From the NCBI GenBank assembly GCA_036526255.1, contig DATCYW010000030.1:1-64000 (forward strand): a stretch of DNA of 64,000 nucleotides, in the 5' to 3' direction. The DNA comes from Malonomonas sp036526255 (GTDB lineage: Bacteria; Desulfobacterota; Desulfuromonadia; Desulfuromonadales; Geopsychrobacteraceae). A model generated the notes under the pieces. That model made no database searches, was not told the DNA's origin, and worked only from the letters and a program-made list of their open reading frames with translations. The position numbers were made by a program, and so were the translations under genes. Of this stretch, positions 36,065 to 44,445 are shown piece by piece. Numbering within the stretch: the stretch's first letter is position 1; each line of letters begins with the position of its first letter.

Positions 36065-37084
36065 TTACTTGAAGGGCGGTGAATACATCAGGCCGCCGTT
36101 GGTCCACAGGGCATTGAGTCCGCGCTCAATACCAAGCGTGGTTTTGAGACCGACATTGCGCTCGAAAACCTCGCCATAGTTACCAACCTGCTTGATGATG
36201 TTGTAGGCCCATGCTTCATCCAGTCCAAGCGCCGCGCCGTTACCGGCGGTGACACCGAGAAAGCGCTGAATGACCGGATCAGTGCTCTTGAGCATCTCAT
36301 CGACATTCTGCGAAGTGATCCCGAGTTCTTCGGCGTTGATCATCGCCAGCACCGAAAAATCGACAACATCGCGGAACTGGTCGTCACCGTGACGTACCGC
36401 TGGAGCCAGCGGCTCCTTTGAGATGATTTCCGGCAGGATGGCGTAATCAGCAGGATTCGGCGCCACGGCCCGGGTTCCCGCCAACTGCGAAGCGTCGGAG
36501 GTCAGCACGTCACAGCGGCCGGCGAAGAAGGTCTTAGCCAGTTCGGCGGTCGACTCGATGACAACCGGCTTCCAGGCCATCTTATTGGTACGGAAAAAAT
36601 CGGCGGCGTTCTGCTCGGTGGTGGTGCCGGGCAAAACGCAGACGGTGGCGCCGTCAAGCTCTTTAGCACTCTTGACGCCGAGCTTTTTCGAAACCAGAAA
36701 ACCCTGGCCATCGTAGTAGTTGACAGTGACAAAGTTGAGACCCAGCTGGGTTTCGCGGCTTAAGGTACGGGTTGCATTACGGGTCAGAATGTCGATTTCG
36801 CCCGACTGCAGAGCGGTGAAACGCTGCTGCGCCGTCAACGGCGTAAACTTGACCTTGTTGGCATCACCGAAGATCGCCGCAGCAACGGCGCGCGCGGTGT
36901 CGACATCAAGGCCTTTCCAGACGCCCTTTTCATCCGGCATACCAAAACCGAAAACCGAGCCATTAACCCCGGCCTGAACAAAACCTTTTTTCTGCACCGC
37001 ATCCAGATCCTTGCCGGCAAAGGCCAGCCCGTTGCTGAGCAGGGCAATCGCCGCGACCAACGCCATCAGCTTTGCAAATCGCAT
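36065..37084 (-). CDS. aapJ: amino-acid ABC transporter periplasmic binding protein
   Basis: AapJ is the periplasmic solute receptor (339 residues). It has a clear signal peptide, MRFAKLMALVAAIALLSNGLAFA, cleaved after Ala-Phe-Ala. The family phrases are VNGSVFGFGMPDEKG, GLDVDTARAVAAAIFGD and the C-terminal YGEVFERNVG. AapJ/BztA proteins bind a broad set of polar L-amino acids. An AAGGAGGAAAG site precedes the ATG. It opens the operon and is followed by a hairpin. Confidence 0.94.
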   Translation of the reverse strand: MRFAKLMALVAAIALLSNGLAFAGKDLDAVQKKGFVQAGVNGSVFGFGMPDEKGVWKGLDVDTARAVAAAIFGDANKVKFTPLTAQQRFTALQSGEIDILTRNATRTLSRETQLGLNFVTVNYYDGQGFLVSKKLGVKSAKELDGATVCVLPGTTTEQNAADFFRTNKMAWKPVVIESTAELAKTFFAGRCDVLTSDASQLAGTRAVAPNPADYAILPEIISKEPLAPAVRHGDDQFRDVVDFSVLAMINAEELGITSQNVDEMLKSTDPVIQRFLGVTAGNGAALGLDEAWAYNIIKQVGNYGEVFERNVGLKTTLGIERGLNALWTNGGLMYSPPFK

Positions 37085-37417
37085 GTTCTTTCCTCCTTAA
37101 AGGTTGGTGATTCCGAAAGGCACGACCTTTCGGCGAAAGGGAATCAGAAACAACCGTCCGCACCGGGATATTCCTGAATATAAACGTTAACTCAACTTTC
37201 TGCGGGCATGAAAATATTATTCGCCCGAGCTAAACAAAACACCGTTACATACATATACGGCAGCAGAGGAGAGCTGTCAATCGATCCACTGTATTTTCCG
37301 CGGCGAAATCAACAACCTGGATCAGATCAGCAAACAGGCGAAAAAAATGCCCCATTCCGGAAGGAGGTCCGAAATAGGGCAAGAGACGTGGGAGAGAGAG
37401 TTTCCACGCGCTAAAGA
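37085..37417. other. region between aapJ and the lutB-lutA gene
   Basis: This 333-base segment holds the aap leader and the end of the lut unit. A perfect eight-base-pair stem-loop, CCGAAAGG-CACGA-CCTTTCGG (37113-37133), lies in the aapJ leader 29 bases before the start. A good promoter for aapJ could not be fixed. An AT-rich stretch near 37190-37260 is the likely area. The lut terminator is at 37341-37381. No gene is supported. Confidence 0.5.
37341..37381 (-). terminator. terminator of the lut operon
   Basis: On the minus strand TGCCCTATTTCGG pairs with CCGGAATGGGGCA (13 pairs, two G-U) around an eight-base loop and is followed by seven U residues, 37 bases after the stop codon of the fused LutB-LutA gene. 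Confidence 0.88.
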
Positions 37418-39574
37418 TCATTTTTTGTTTTTCAGCGCCTCGGCCAGCAGCTCGATGGTGTGCTGGGCACGTACGCTGGAGCCCTGTTTTTCAAGGCCGC
37501 CACGGATCTGCAGCATGCAGCCGGGACAGTCCATCGCCACGCAGGTTGCGCCGCTGGCTGCAATATCGCCCAGCTTGTCGTTGAGAATCATCTTGGCGAT
37601 ATCCGGGTGACTGGTCAGCGAGTAGGAACCACCAAAACCGCAACAACGATCGGCATGGTCCATCTCAACCAGCTGGTGCCCCGAGCTTTCAATCAGCTGG
37701 CGCGGCTCCTTCCAGACTCCGGCGCCACGCTTGAGGTGACAGGAATCGTGGTAGGTGACCTTTTCGCTGCTCGCCAGTTGGCTGAAAACATCCGCCGCGC
37801 CAAGTTGATTGACAATGAAACCGGCCGCGTCGACGGTGATTGCAGCCAACTTCTCCGCCCTGCCCGCCCAGGCGGGATTGTCCTTGAGATGTTCGACAAA
37901 ATCGCGCTGCAGCGCCATGGTGCAGGTCGGACAGGTGGTCAGCACGAAATCTGGATTGCCTTCGAGCATGGCGTCGATGTTCTGCTTGGCCAGCTCGACG
38001 GCGGTCTCTTTATCCCCCGAGTAAAGGGCCGGGACACCGCAGCAATTCTGCTTCTGCGGATAGTAGACTTCGACATCCAGCGCGTTCATCACCGTCACCA
38101 GGTCAAGCCCCAGCTCAGGATAGAGAAAATCGTTGGCGCAACCGCCATACAGGGCGACCCGGTAGCGCGGCTTTTCGACCCGCTGCGGTTTCTGCAGAAT
38201 CAGGTCACGCAGCGGCTTGTCGGCCACCGCCGGCAGGGTGCGCCATTCGGTCAACGACGAGAAGAACAGCGGCAGATGGCGGATGGTCCGCTCGCCTTTG
38301 GTGACCGGCTTCTGCAACACGCTGGCGGCACGCAGCAGGCTGTGGAACAGCTTGCGGTTGCGCATCACCTTGCGGAACACCAGATTCTTGGCGGCGCCGA
38401 TCCCCTCTTCATCACCGATGGTTTCGCGCAACGAGAGGATGATTTCTTCCAGGTCAATGTTGCTCGGGCAGATCGCCACACAGGAACGGCAGCCGATGCA
38501 GGCGCGAACGATCTCGGCGGCGTTATCGAGGCCGTGAAAAAAGGCCGTCAGAATAATGCCAATCGCGCCGATGTAGATGTGACCAAAGACATGCCCACCG
38601 ACGGTCTGATAGACCGGGCAGACGTTAGCGCAGGCGCCGCAGCGGATGCAATTCAGCGCATCCTGACAATGAGGCGATTCGGCCAGGGTGCTGCGGCCAT
38701 TATCGAGCAACACGATGTGCAACTCTTTGTCTTCGTCGCCACAGGGGACCGCGCCACGAATCCAGGTCACGTAAGAGGTCAGCAGCTGGCCGGTGGCGTT
38801 TTTCGGCAGCACCCGGATGACTTTCGCCGCGTCCTCCAGGGTTGGCACCAGCTTCTCGATCCCGACCAGCACCACGTGCACCTTCGGCAGCGTCGAAGCG
38901 AGCCGGGCGTTGCCTTCGTTGGTGACCAGGGCAATACCGCCGGTTTCAGCAACGGCAATGTTGGCGCCGGTAATGCCGATATCGGCATCCAGATAGCCTT
39001 GCCGCAACTGTTCACGCGCCACCTGCACTAGGTGGGCAATCTCGGCTGGCTCCTGCTGACCGGTGACCTTGCTGAACAGCGCAGCGACATCCTCTTTGAA
39101 CATGTGTATGGCCGGCATCACCATGTGGCTGGGTCGTTGTCCGGCCAGTTGGATGATCCATTCGCCCAGATCGGTTTCCAACGCCTTCGTGCCGGCTTTT
39201 TCCAGCGCGACATTCAGATGGGTCTCTTCGCTGGCCATGCTCTTGCTTTTGACCGCCAGCTTGGCGCCCTTCTTTTTTGCCAGTTCGGCGATGTAACTGT
39301 TGGCGTCCTCGGCGGTTTTCGCCTGAAAGACGGTTGCCCCGGCAGCTTCGGCATTCTGGATAAACTGCTTCAGCAGCGCGGCGTGATTTACGCGCACACC
39401 GGTCTTCATTGTTGCTATTTCGCTGCGCAGCGCCTCAAAATCCAGGCCGGTAAAAGCTTTGCCGCGCGACACCATGTACGCGTCACCGAACTGATGGAGC
39501 GCCTTCTGCAACTTTGGCGTCGCAATCGCCTGATCGACACGGACTTTGTATTGTTGACTGCGTTGTTTATTCAT
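37418..39574 (-). CDS. lutB-lutA: fused LutB-LutA L-lactate dehydrogenase subunit
   Basis: Lactate oxidation by the flavin-free LutABC (LldEFG) complex normally uses three proteins. Here one 718-residue chain contains two of them. Residues 60-290 are the LUD domain of LutB. Cys309, 312, 315, 319 and Cys359, 362, 365, 369 form two 4Fe-4S sites. Residues from about 460 carry two CCG domains (NCCGVPALYSG and RCCGFGGSYSL) that correspond to LutA. It is downstream of lutC, with a 50-base gap. The electron acceptor is unknown. Confidence 0.9.
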   Translation of the reverse strand: MNKQRSQQYKVRVDQAIATPKLQKALHQFGDAYMVSRGKAFTGLDFEALRSEIATMKTGVRVNHAALLKQFIQNAEAAGATVFQAKTAEDANSYIAELAKKKGAKLAVKSKSMASEETHLNVALEKAGTKALETDLGEWIIQLAGQRPSHMVMPAIHMFKEDVAALFSKVTGQQEPAEIAHLVQVAREQLRQGYLDADIGITGANIAVAETGGIALVTNEGNARLASTLPKVHVVLVGIEKLVPTLEDAAKVIRVLPKNATGQLLTSYVTWIRGAVPCGDEDKELHIVLLDNGRSTLAESPHCQDALNCIRCGACANVCPVYQTVGGHVFGHIYIGAIGIILTAFFHGLDNAAEIVRACIGCRSCVAICPSNIDLEEIILSLRETIGDEEGIGAAKNLVFRKVMRNRKLFHSLLRAASVLQKPVTKGERTIRHLPLFFSSLTEWRTLPAVADKPLRDLILQKPQRVEKPRYRVALYGGCANDFLYPELGLDLVTVMNALDVEVYYPQKQNCCGVPALYSGDKETAVELAKQNIDAMLEGNPDFVLTTCPTCTMALQRDFVEHLKDNPAWAGRAEKLAAITVDAAGFIVNQLGAADVFSQLASSEKVTYHDSCHLKRGAGVWKEPRQLIESSGHQLVEMDHADRCCGFGGSYSLTSHPDIAKMILNDKLGDIAASGATCVAMDCPGCMLQIRGGLEKQGSSVRAQHTIELLAEALKNKK

Positions 39575-39624
39575 AGCTTCTTCCCTTGCAGAGAAATCTC
39601 AGCATGATCGCTGCCAGAGCCTGC

Positions 39625-40179
39625 TCACATTTCCAGAAAATCGCTCGACCAATCATCCAGCAGCAGTATTGTCAACTGCTTGGGACCATGGACGCCGATG
39701 GTCAGAACCCGCTCGATATCCGCGGTGCGGCTCGGGCCGGTGATGTAGGCGATATAATTGCGCGGACTCTGCTGGTGCATGCGCCGCAACGGTTCGATCG
39801 CCGCCAATCCGTCGGCGACCACCTTGCTGCGATCGAGCAGTACGAAATGGTGGGTCGGCAGAGTGCTCGCCAGCCGCACGTCTTCAGCGGTGCTTTCCAA
39901 CACCAGGCTGCCAGTATCGGCGATGGCGAAACAGGCGCTGGTCACGCCGACCACAGCATCCGCGGCCTGCACGCGATCAACCGGCAGCAGACTGACGCCG
40001 GCCTTTTTCAGCTGCTCGGCAAGCTGGGCGCGCTCACAACTGGCCGAAACCGGCAACAACACACCACCAGTAGCAGCCCGTTCAGCGATCAGGGCCACCG
40101 CCGCTGCCGGATTCTGGCAATCGATCAGAACGGCTCCAGCCGCTTCAGCGACTGCACTAAACTGCTTCAACAAATCCAT
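39625..40179 (-). CDS. lutC: LutC-like LUD-domain protein
   Basis: The 184-residue LUD-domain protein is the third subunit of the lactate complex. Family phrases are ACFAIADTGSLVLES, LPTHHFVLL and YITGPSRTADIE. The frame is open to 40242, but the ATG at 40179, with GGAGGAG upstream, starts after the operator and promoter and is therefore the real one. It is the first gene of the lutC-lutBA unit. Its promoter carries an operator shared with the TRAP operon. Confidence 0.92.
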   Translation of the reverse strand: MDLLKQFSAVAEAAGAVLIDCQNPAAAVALIAERAATGGVLLPVSASCERAQLAEQLKKAGVSLLPVDRVQAADAVVGVTSACFAIADTGSLVLESTAEDVRLASTLPTHHFVLLDRSKVVADGLAAIEPLRRMHQQSPRNYIAYITGPSRTADIERVLTIGVHGPKQLTILLLDDWSSDFLEM

Positions 40180-40191
40180 AACTCCTCCACG

Positions 40192-40207
40192 ATGGTAAGA
40201 CCAATTT
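40192..40207 (-). promoter_or_regulatory. GntR/FadR-subfamily operator at the lut promoter
   Basis: On the minus strand the sequence reads AAATTGGTCTTACCAT, with the exact inverted core TGGT-CTT-ACCA. Regulators of the FadR branch such as PdhR and LldR bind TGGT-N3-ACCA sites. It covers the predicted transcription start of lutC, a typical place for repression. The same 16 bases occur upstream of dctP at 44365. Confidence 0.75.
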
Positions 40208-40236
40208 ACCATAAAGATGGATAAACCAACTGTCAA
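40208..40236 (-). promoter_or_regulatory. promoter of the lut operon
   Basis: On the minus strand TTGACA (40231-40236), a 17-base spacer and TATGGT (40208-40213) make a good sigma-70 promoter. The operator lies immediately downstream, and the lutC start codon is 29 bases beyond the -10 box. Confidence 0.7.
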
Positions 40237-40294
40237 GCCCAAAAAGTCTCTCTCAGAACACTGGTTCTGTTTTTAAGCGCAGGCCGCTGTGCGA

Positions 40295-41734
40295 TCAGCT
40301 TAACGGTATCTGGTACTTGGTCATCTTTTTATAGAGGACGGTGCGGTGGATACCGAGAATCTTAGCCGCCCGCGCCTTGTTGTTGCCGCTGACCTCAAGC
40401 GCTTTGCGCAGCGCTTCGCGCTCCGCTTCGGCCAGCACCTCCTGCAAACCCCACTGGGTTGTTTTTGGATTGGGTGCCGGGGTCCGACTTAAATAGAACG
40501 GCAGATCACAGGCATCGATGCGATTTCCTTCGATGGTAAAAGCCGTCCGTTCGAGTACATTCTGCAACTCGCGGATATTGCCGGGCCAGTGAAAATTGGC
40601 CAGCACCATCTCGGCGGCTTCAGTCAACCGGTAATGCGAACCGGGGTGTTTTTCGGCAATTTTATCCAGCAGATGCCAGGCCAGCGGCACGATGTCACCG
40701 CGCCGCTCACGCAACGGCGGAACATTGAGCGAAATGACATTGAGCCGGTAGAACAGGTCTTCGCGAAACAGCTTCTGCTTGACCATCCCGGTAAAATCCT
40801 GATTGGTCGCGGCGATAATCCTGAAGTTACTCTTGATCAGTCGTGTGCCGCCGACCCGCTCGAAGACCTTGTCTTCAAGTACGCGCAGCAGCTTGGGTTG
40901 CAGGGCCAGCGGCATTTCACCGATCTCATCCAGAAACAGCGTGCCACCATCGGCCAGTTCCAGTTTGCCCGGCTTGCCGCCGCTGCTGGCGCCGGTGAAA
41001 GCGCCGCCGGCGTAACCGAACAGTTCTGACTCAAACAGATCCTTGGGGATAGCCGCGCAGTTGATGTGAATGGAAGGGAAACGCTGCCGCGGGCTGGCCT
41101 GGTGAATGGCCTGGGCGAACAGCTCCTTGCCGGTCCCCGACTCGCCGGTAATCAAGACCGGCAGGTTGGTGGCCGCCGCCTTGCGGGCCTCCTCCTTCAG
41201 CGCCAGCAGCGCCGGGCTGGAACCGAAAATACTGTCAAAATTGTAGCGGGTGGCGCGCAACGAGGTCAGCTCCTTTTCATAGTGCTGCAGCTTCGATTCG
41301 AGCATGCTCAAATTGCTCGCCAGCCGGCCGACATCGCTGATCTGCTTAAACATCAACTGTCCGAAAACCGCGACGACCTTGCCATCCTCAAAAATCGGGA
41401 TGCGCTGCACCACCATGTCACGCCCCTTGGCGGTGAAGATCTGATTGACCTCGGCCTTGCCGGTTCTGGCGACGATGTGCATCCGGCTGTTCTCCAGAAT
41501 CTCGGTGGCATGCTTGCCGATCGCGTCTTTGGCCTCGAGTCCGAGAAACTCGGCATAAGGGCGATTGAAATAGAGGATATAGCCTTCGGCATCGGTCACC
41601 AACGCGCCGTTCTCGATGTGATCAAAGATCAGGTCGGCCATCTTCAGGCGATTCCCCAGCCCCCGCAACTGCTCGGAGAGACCACGGGAAAGCTGGCTCG
41701 AGTCGGGGCTGAGGTCGGCATCAAAACTGTTCAT
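40295..41734 (-). CDS. sigma-54-dependent PAS-AAA-Fis transcription activator
   Basis: The 479-residue regulator has an N-terminal PAS domain (about 30-130), a short coiled coil (140-165), an AAA+ domain with Walker A GESGTGKE (197-204), the sigma-54 contact GAFTGA (244-249) and Walker B GTLFLDEIGE, and a C-terminal Fis-type helix-turn-helix (NKARAAKILGIHRTVLYKKM). There is no receiver domain, so the signal is probably a small molecule bound by PAS. It is divergent from the CoA transferase/3-hydroxybutyrate operon, which has a -24/-12 promoter, and that operon is its likely target. Confidence 0.92.
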   Translation of the reverse strand: MNSFDADLSPDSSQLSRGLSEQLRGLGNRLKMADLIFDHIENGALVTDAEGYILYFNRPYAEFLGLEAKDAIGKHATEILENSRMHIVARTGKAEVNQIFTAKGRDMVVQRIPIFEDGKVVAVFGQLMFKQISDVGRLASNLSMLESKLQHYEKELTSLRATRYNFDSIFGSSPALLALKEEARKAAATNLPVLITGESGTGKELFAQAIHQASPRQRFPSIHINCAAIPKDLFESELFGYAGGAFTGASSGGKPGKLELADGGTLFLDEIGEMPLALQPKLLRVLEDKVFERVGGTRLIKSNFRIIAATNQDFTGMVKQKLFREDLFYRLNVISLNVPPLRERRGDIVPLAWHLLDKIAEKHPGSHYRLTEAAEMVLANFHWPGNIRELQNVLERTAFTIEGNRIDACDLPFYLSRTPAPNPKTTQWGLQEVLAEAEREALRKALEVSGNNKARAAKILGIHRTVLYKKMTKYQIPLS

Positions 41735-41806
41735 GAATGGATTCGTCTCCTGGGGTGAAATTAAACCGATATTCTACCTGCTCCTAAGCCGAACCAATGC
41801 AAAACT

Positions 41807-41837
41807 GTAGCCGGATAACGACATGTATCCAGACTAC
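41807..41837. promoter_or_regulatory. imperfect dyad, candidate activator site
   Basis: GTAG-CC-GGATA is mirrored by TATCC-AGA-CTAC around an eight-base centre. It lies about 120 bases upstream of the -24 box at 41953, the normal distance for a sigma-54 activator site. Binding by the adjacent regulator is inferred. Confidence 0.4.
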
Positions 41838-41952
41838 GACACTTATTCCCCGACCGCAACAGTCGATAAAAAAACCTGCGAAACATTTCAACTTCCTGAA
41901 TTAGAGGTACTATTTAAGGCTGAAGGCAATCCGACAGGCAATCTGAAAAGAT

Positions 41953-41967
41953 GGTACGGGCCTTGCG
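41953..41967 (+). promoter_or_regulatory. sigma-54 (-24/-12) promoter
   Basis: TGGTACGGGCCTTGC matches the consensus TGGCACG-N4-TTGC at all but one base, with correct spacing of the GG and GC elements. It would start transcription near 41979, about 64 bases before the CoA transferase start codon. The divergent sigma-54 activator gene supports it. Confidence 0.78.
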
Positions 41968-42042
41968 ACACAAATAACCAAACAACGTTATGGCCTTGCC
42001 ATCACAGTGCAAAGGCATCACCTATCAGGAGGATAACGAAAC

Positions 42043-43392
42043 ATGAAAGCGATTCATTCCGATGCGGCAGCCGCCCTCGACGGGCTGCTCAGCGACAACA
42101 TGACCGTAGCGGCCGGTGGCTTCGGCCTCTGCGGCATTCCTGAAAACCTGATCACCGCGCTGCGCGACAGCGGTGTAAAGGGGCTGACCGTCATCAGCAA
42201 CAACGCCGGTATCGACAAGTTCGGCCTTGGGCTGCTACTGCAGACCCGCCAGATCAAAAAGATGATCTCGTCCTATGTCGGCGAGAACGCCACCTTCGAA
42301 CGTCAGTTTCTCAACGGCGAGCTTGAACTCGAGTTGACCCCGCAGGGCACGCTGGCGGAAAAATTACGCGCCGGCGGCGCCGGGATCCCGGCCTTCTACA
42401 CCCGCACCGGCTTCGGTACCGCCCTAGCCGAAAACAAAGAGACGCGTGAGTTTGACGGCAAAGGCTATGTCCTGGAAACCAGCCTGACCGCAGACCTGGC
42501 GATCATCAAGGCCTGGAAAGCCGACAAGGCCGGCAACCTGATCTTCCGCAAAACCGCTAACAACTTCAACACCGCCTGCGCCAAGGCCGGCCGGGTGACC
42601 GTAGCCGAAGTCGAGGAGATTGTCGAAACCGGCAGCCTCAATCCTGAACAGATCCATCTGCCCGGCATCTATGTCGACCGGATTCTGCTCGGCGCCAGCT
42701 TCGAAAAGCCGATCGAGCAGCGCACCCTGGCCGTCAGCGGTGACGGCGGCGGTTCGGTCAATCCGCAACGAGAATGGATGGCCAAGCGGATTGCCCGTGA
42801 GTTGCAGGATGGTGCCTACGTCAACCTCGGCATCGGCATGCCGACCCTGGTCGCGAACTACATCCCGAACGATGTTGAAATCACCCTGCAGTCTGAAAAC
42901 GGCCTGCTCGGCATCGGACCCTTCCCGACTGAAGAAAATGTCGATGCCGACCTGATCAATGCCGGCAAGCAGACCATCACCACCATCCCCGGGGCGGCCT
43001 TCTTTGATTCTTCAGAATCCTTCGCCATGATCCGTGGCGGAAAAATCGATCTCTCGGTCCTCGGCGGCATGCAGGTCAGCCGCACCGGCGACCTCGCCAA
43101 CTGGATGATCCCCGGCAAAATGATCAAGGGTCCCGGCGGCGGCATGGACCTGGTCTCCGGCGTGAAAAAAGTGGTGGTGATGATGGAGCACTGCGCCAAA
43201 GACGGCAGCCCAAAAATTCTCGACCAATGCGAACTGCCGATCACCGGCAAAGCGGTCGTCGACCTGCTGGTGACAGAAAAAGGGGTTTTTGAAATCGATG
43301 AAAGCGGCATGTCGCTGATCGAAATTTCGCCATTCAGCTCACTTGAAGAGTTACGCGCAACCACCGGCTGCACCTTCGCAACCCGGCTGTAA
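42043..43392 (+). CDS. SCOT-type 3-oxoacid CoA transferase, fused A and B subunits
   Basis: The enzyme moves CoA from succinyl-CoA or acetyl-CoA to acetoacetate or another acid. Bacterial versions usually have two genes (about 230 and 215 residues). Here both are in one 449-residue chain, as in the mitochondrial enzyme. The A half starts with TVAAGGFGLCGIPENL. The linker is near residues 232-245. The B half has NLGIGMPTLVANYIP and the catalytic glutamate in LQSENGLLGIGPFP. An AGGAGG site precedes the ATG. Together with the following dehydrogenase it allows use of 3-hydroxybutyrate. Confidence 0.92.
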   Translation: MKAIHSDAAAALDGLLSDNMTVAAGGFGLCGIPENLITALRDSGVKGLTVISNNAGIDKFGLGLLLQTRQIKKMISSYVGENATFERQFLNGELELELTPQGTLAEKLRAGGAGIPAFYTRTGFGTALAENKETREFDGKGYVLETSLTADLAIIKAWKADKAGNLIFRKTANNFNTACAKAGRVTVAEVEEIVETGSLNPEQIHLPGIYVDRILLGASFEKPIEQRTLAVSGDGGGSVNPQREWMAKRIARELQDGAYVNLGIGMPTLVANYIPNDVEITLQSENGLLGIGPFPTEENVDADLINAGKQTITTIPGAAFFDSSESFAMIRGGKIDLSVLGGMQVSRTGDLANWMIPGKMIKGPGGGMDLVSGVKKVVVMMEHCAKDGSPKILDQCELPITGKAVVDLLVTEKGVFEIDESGMSLIEISPFSSLEELRATTGCTFATRL

Positions 43393-43437
43393 CCGCTATA
43401 AGCATCATAACCATATGAGGAAAAGGAGCACAGCAAC

Positions 43438-44199
43438 ATGCCTGAACAACAGATTGCCCTGATCACCGGCGCGGCCAGCGGAATCGGCCTGGCGGCGGCC
43501 GAAGCCCTGGCCACTTCTGGTCGACTGGTGGTGTTGGCCGATGTGAACCGGGAAGCCGGCGAGGCTGCCGCAAAGCGGCTTGGCGGAATATACATTCAAG
43601 CCGACCTGAGTACCCGCGCCGGCTGCAAAGCGCTGACCGACAGCATACTCAGCAAATACGGCCGCTGCGACATCCTGATCAACAATGCCGGCATTCAGCA
43701 TGTCGCGCCAATTGAGGATTTCCCAGAGGAGAAGTGGGATTTCATCATCGGCCTGATGCTGACCGCCCCATTTTTACTGACCAAATACCTCTGGGGGCCG
43801 ATGAAAGAGCATAAGTGGGGGCGGGTGATCAACATTAACTCGGTGCACGGCCTGCGCGCCTCCGAATTCAAGGCGGCCTATGTCAGCGCGAAACATGGTG
43901 TGACCGGTCTGACCAAAACCGCTGCCCTCGAAGGTGGTCCGTACGGCATCACCGTCAACTCGATCTGCCCGGCTTATGTGCGTACGCCTCTGGTCGACGG
44001 CCAGATCGACGCGCAGGCGAAAACCCATGGCATCCCCCGCGATGAAGTGATCAGTAATATCATGCTGAAAAAGGCGGCGGTAAAGCGCCTGATCGAGCCT
44101 TCGGAAGTTGGCGATCTGGTTATCTACCTCTGTTCTGATTCGGCCAGCTGCATCACCGGAACCGCTTTGACCATCGACTGCGGCTGGACCGCGAATTAA
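43438..44199 (+). CDS. bdhA: D-3-hydroxybutyrate dehydrogenase (SDR family)
   Basis: A short-chain dehydrogenase of 253 residues that oxidises 3-hydroxybutyrate to acetoacetate with NAD. The nucleotide site is TGAASGIG, followed by ILINNAGIQHV, the catalytic Ser in NSVHG and the YVSAKHG active-site Tyr and Lys. Family-specific phrases are INSVHGLRAS and CPAYVRTPLVDGQI. An AAGGAG site precedes the ATG. It follows the CoA transferase by 45 bases, so the two likely form one sigma-54-driven unit. Exact substrate preference remains an inference from the family. Confidence 0.9.
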   Translation: MPEQQIALITGAASGIGLAAAEALATSGRLVVLADVNREAGEAAAKRLGGIYIQADLSTRAGCKALTDSILSKYGRCDILINNAGIQHVAPIEDFPEEKWDFIIGLMLTAPFLLTKYLWGPMKEHKWGRVININSVHGLRASEFKAAYVSAKHGVTGLTKTAALEGGPYGITVNSICPAYVRTPLVDGQIDAQAKTHGIPRDEVISNIMLKKAAVKRLIEPSEVGDLVIYLCSDSASCITGTALTIDCGWTAN

Positions 44200-44326
44200 A
44201 TTTTCAGCTGTTAACCGCCACCTCCCTGGAAATGATGGCCCTGACGACAATGCAGTACAATCAAAGACAGCCCTGAGGAAGCTATCGCCATCAATGTATA
44301 CCGAAAAAACGATGTTATATTTTCCC

Positions 44327-44356
44327 TTGACAACATGGACCAGTCCGCAATATGGT
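44327..44356 (+). promoter_or_regulatory. promoter of the TRAP operon
   Basis: TTGACA (44327-44332), an 18-base spacer and TATGGT (44351-44356) form a sigma-70-type promoter with the same -35 and -10 boxes as the lut promoter. The shared operator follows nine bases downstream. Confidence 0.65.
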
Positions 44357-44364
44357 TTTCCATC

Positions 44365-44380
44365 AAATTGGTCTTACCAT
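44365..44380 (+). promoter_or_regulatory. GntR/FadR-subfamily operator upstream of dctP
   Basis: AAATTGGTCTTACCAT, with the core TGGT-CTT-ACCA, is identical over 16 bases to the operator at the lut promoter (40192-40207, opposite strand). It lies just after the -10 box, 66 bases before the dctP start. A common repressor for both units is inferred. No GntR gene is in the window. Confidence 0.75.
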
Positions 44381-44445
44381 TACAGCCGCAACACTAATGA
44401 CAGCAGCCATGGACGAACCACCTAACCTATGCAAGGAGGAACAGA

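Noticed and set aside
40256..40271. CAGAAC-ACTG-GTTCTG followed by T-run, terminator-like on the plus strand
   Set aside because: Both neighbouring genes are on the minus strand and no plus-strand transcript is expected. On the minus strand there is no U-run. It could be an operator, but nothing supports this.
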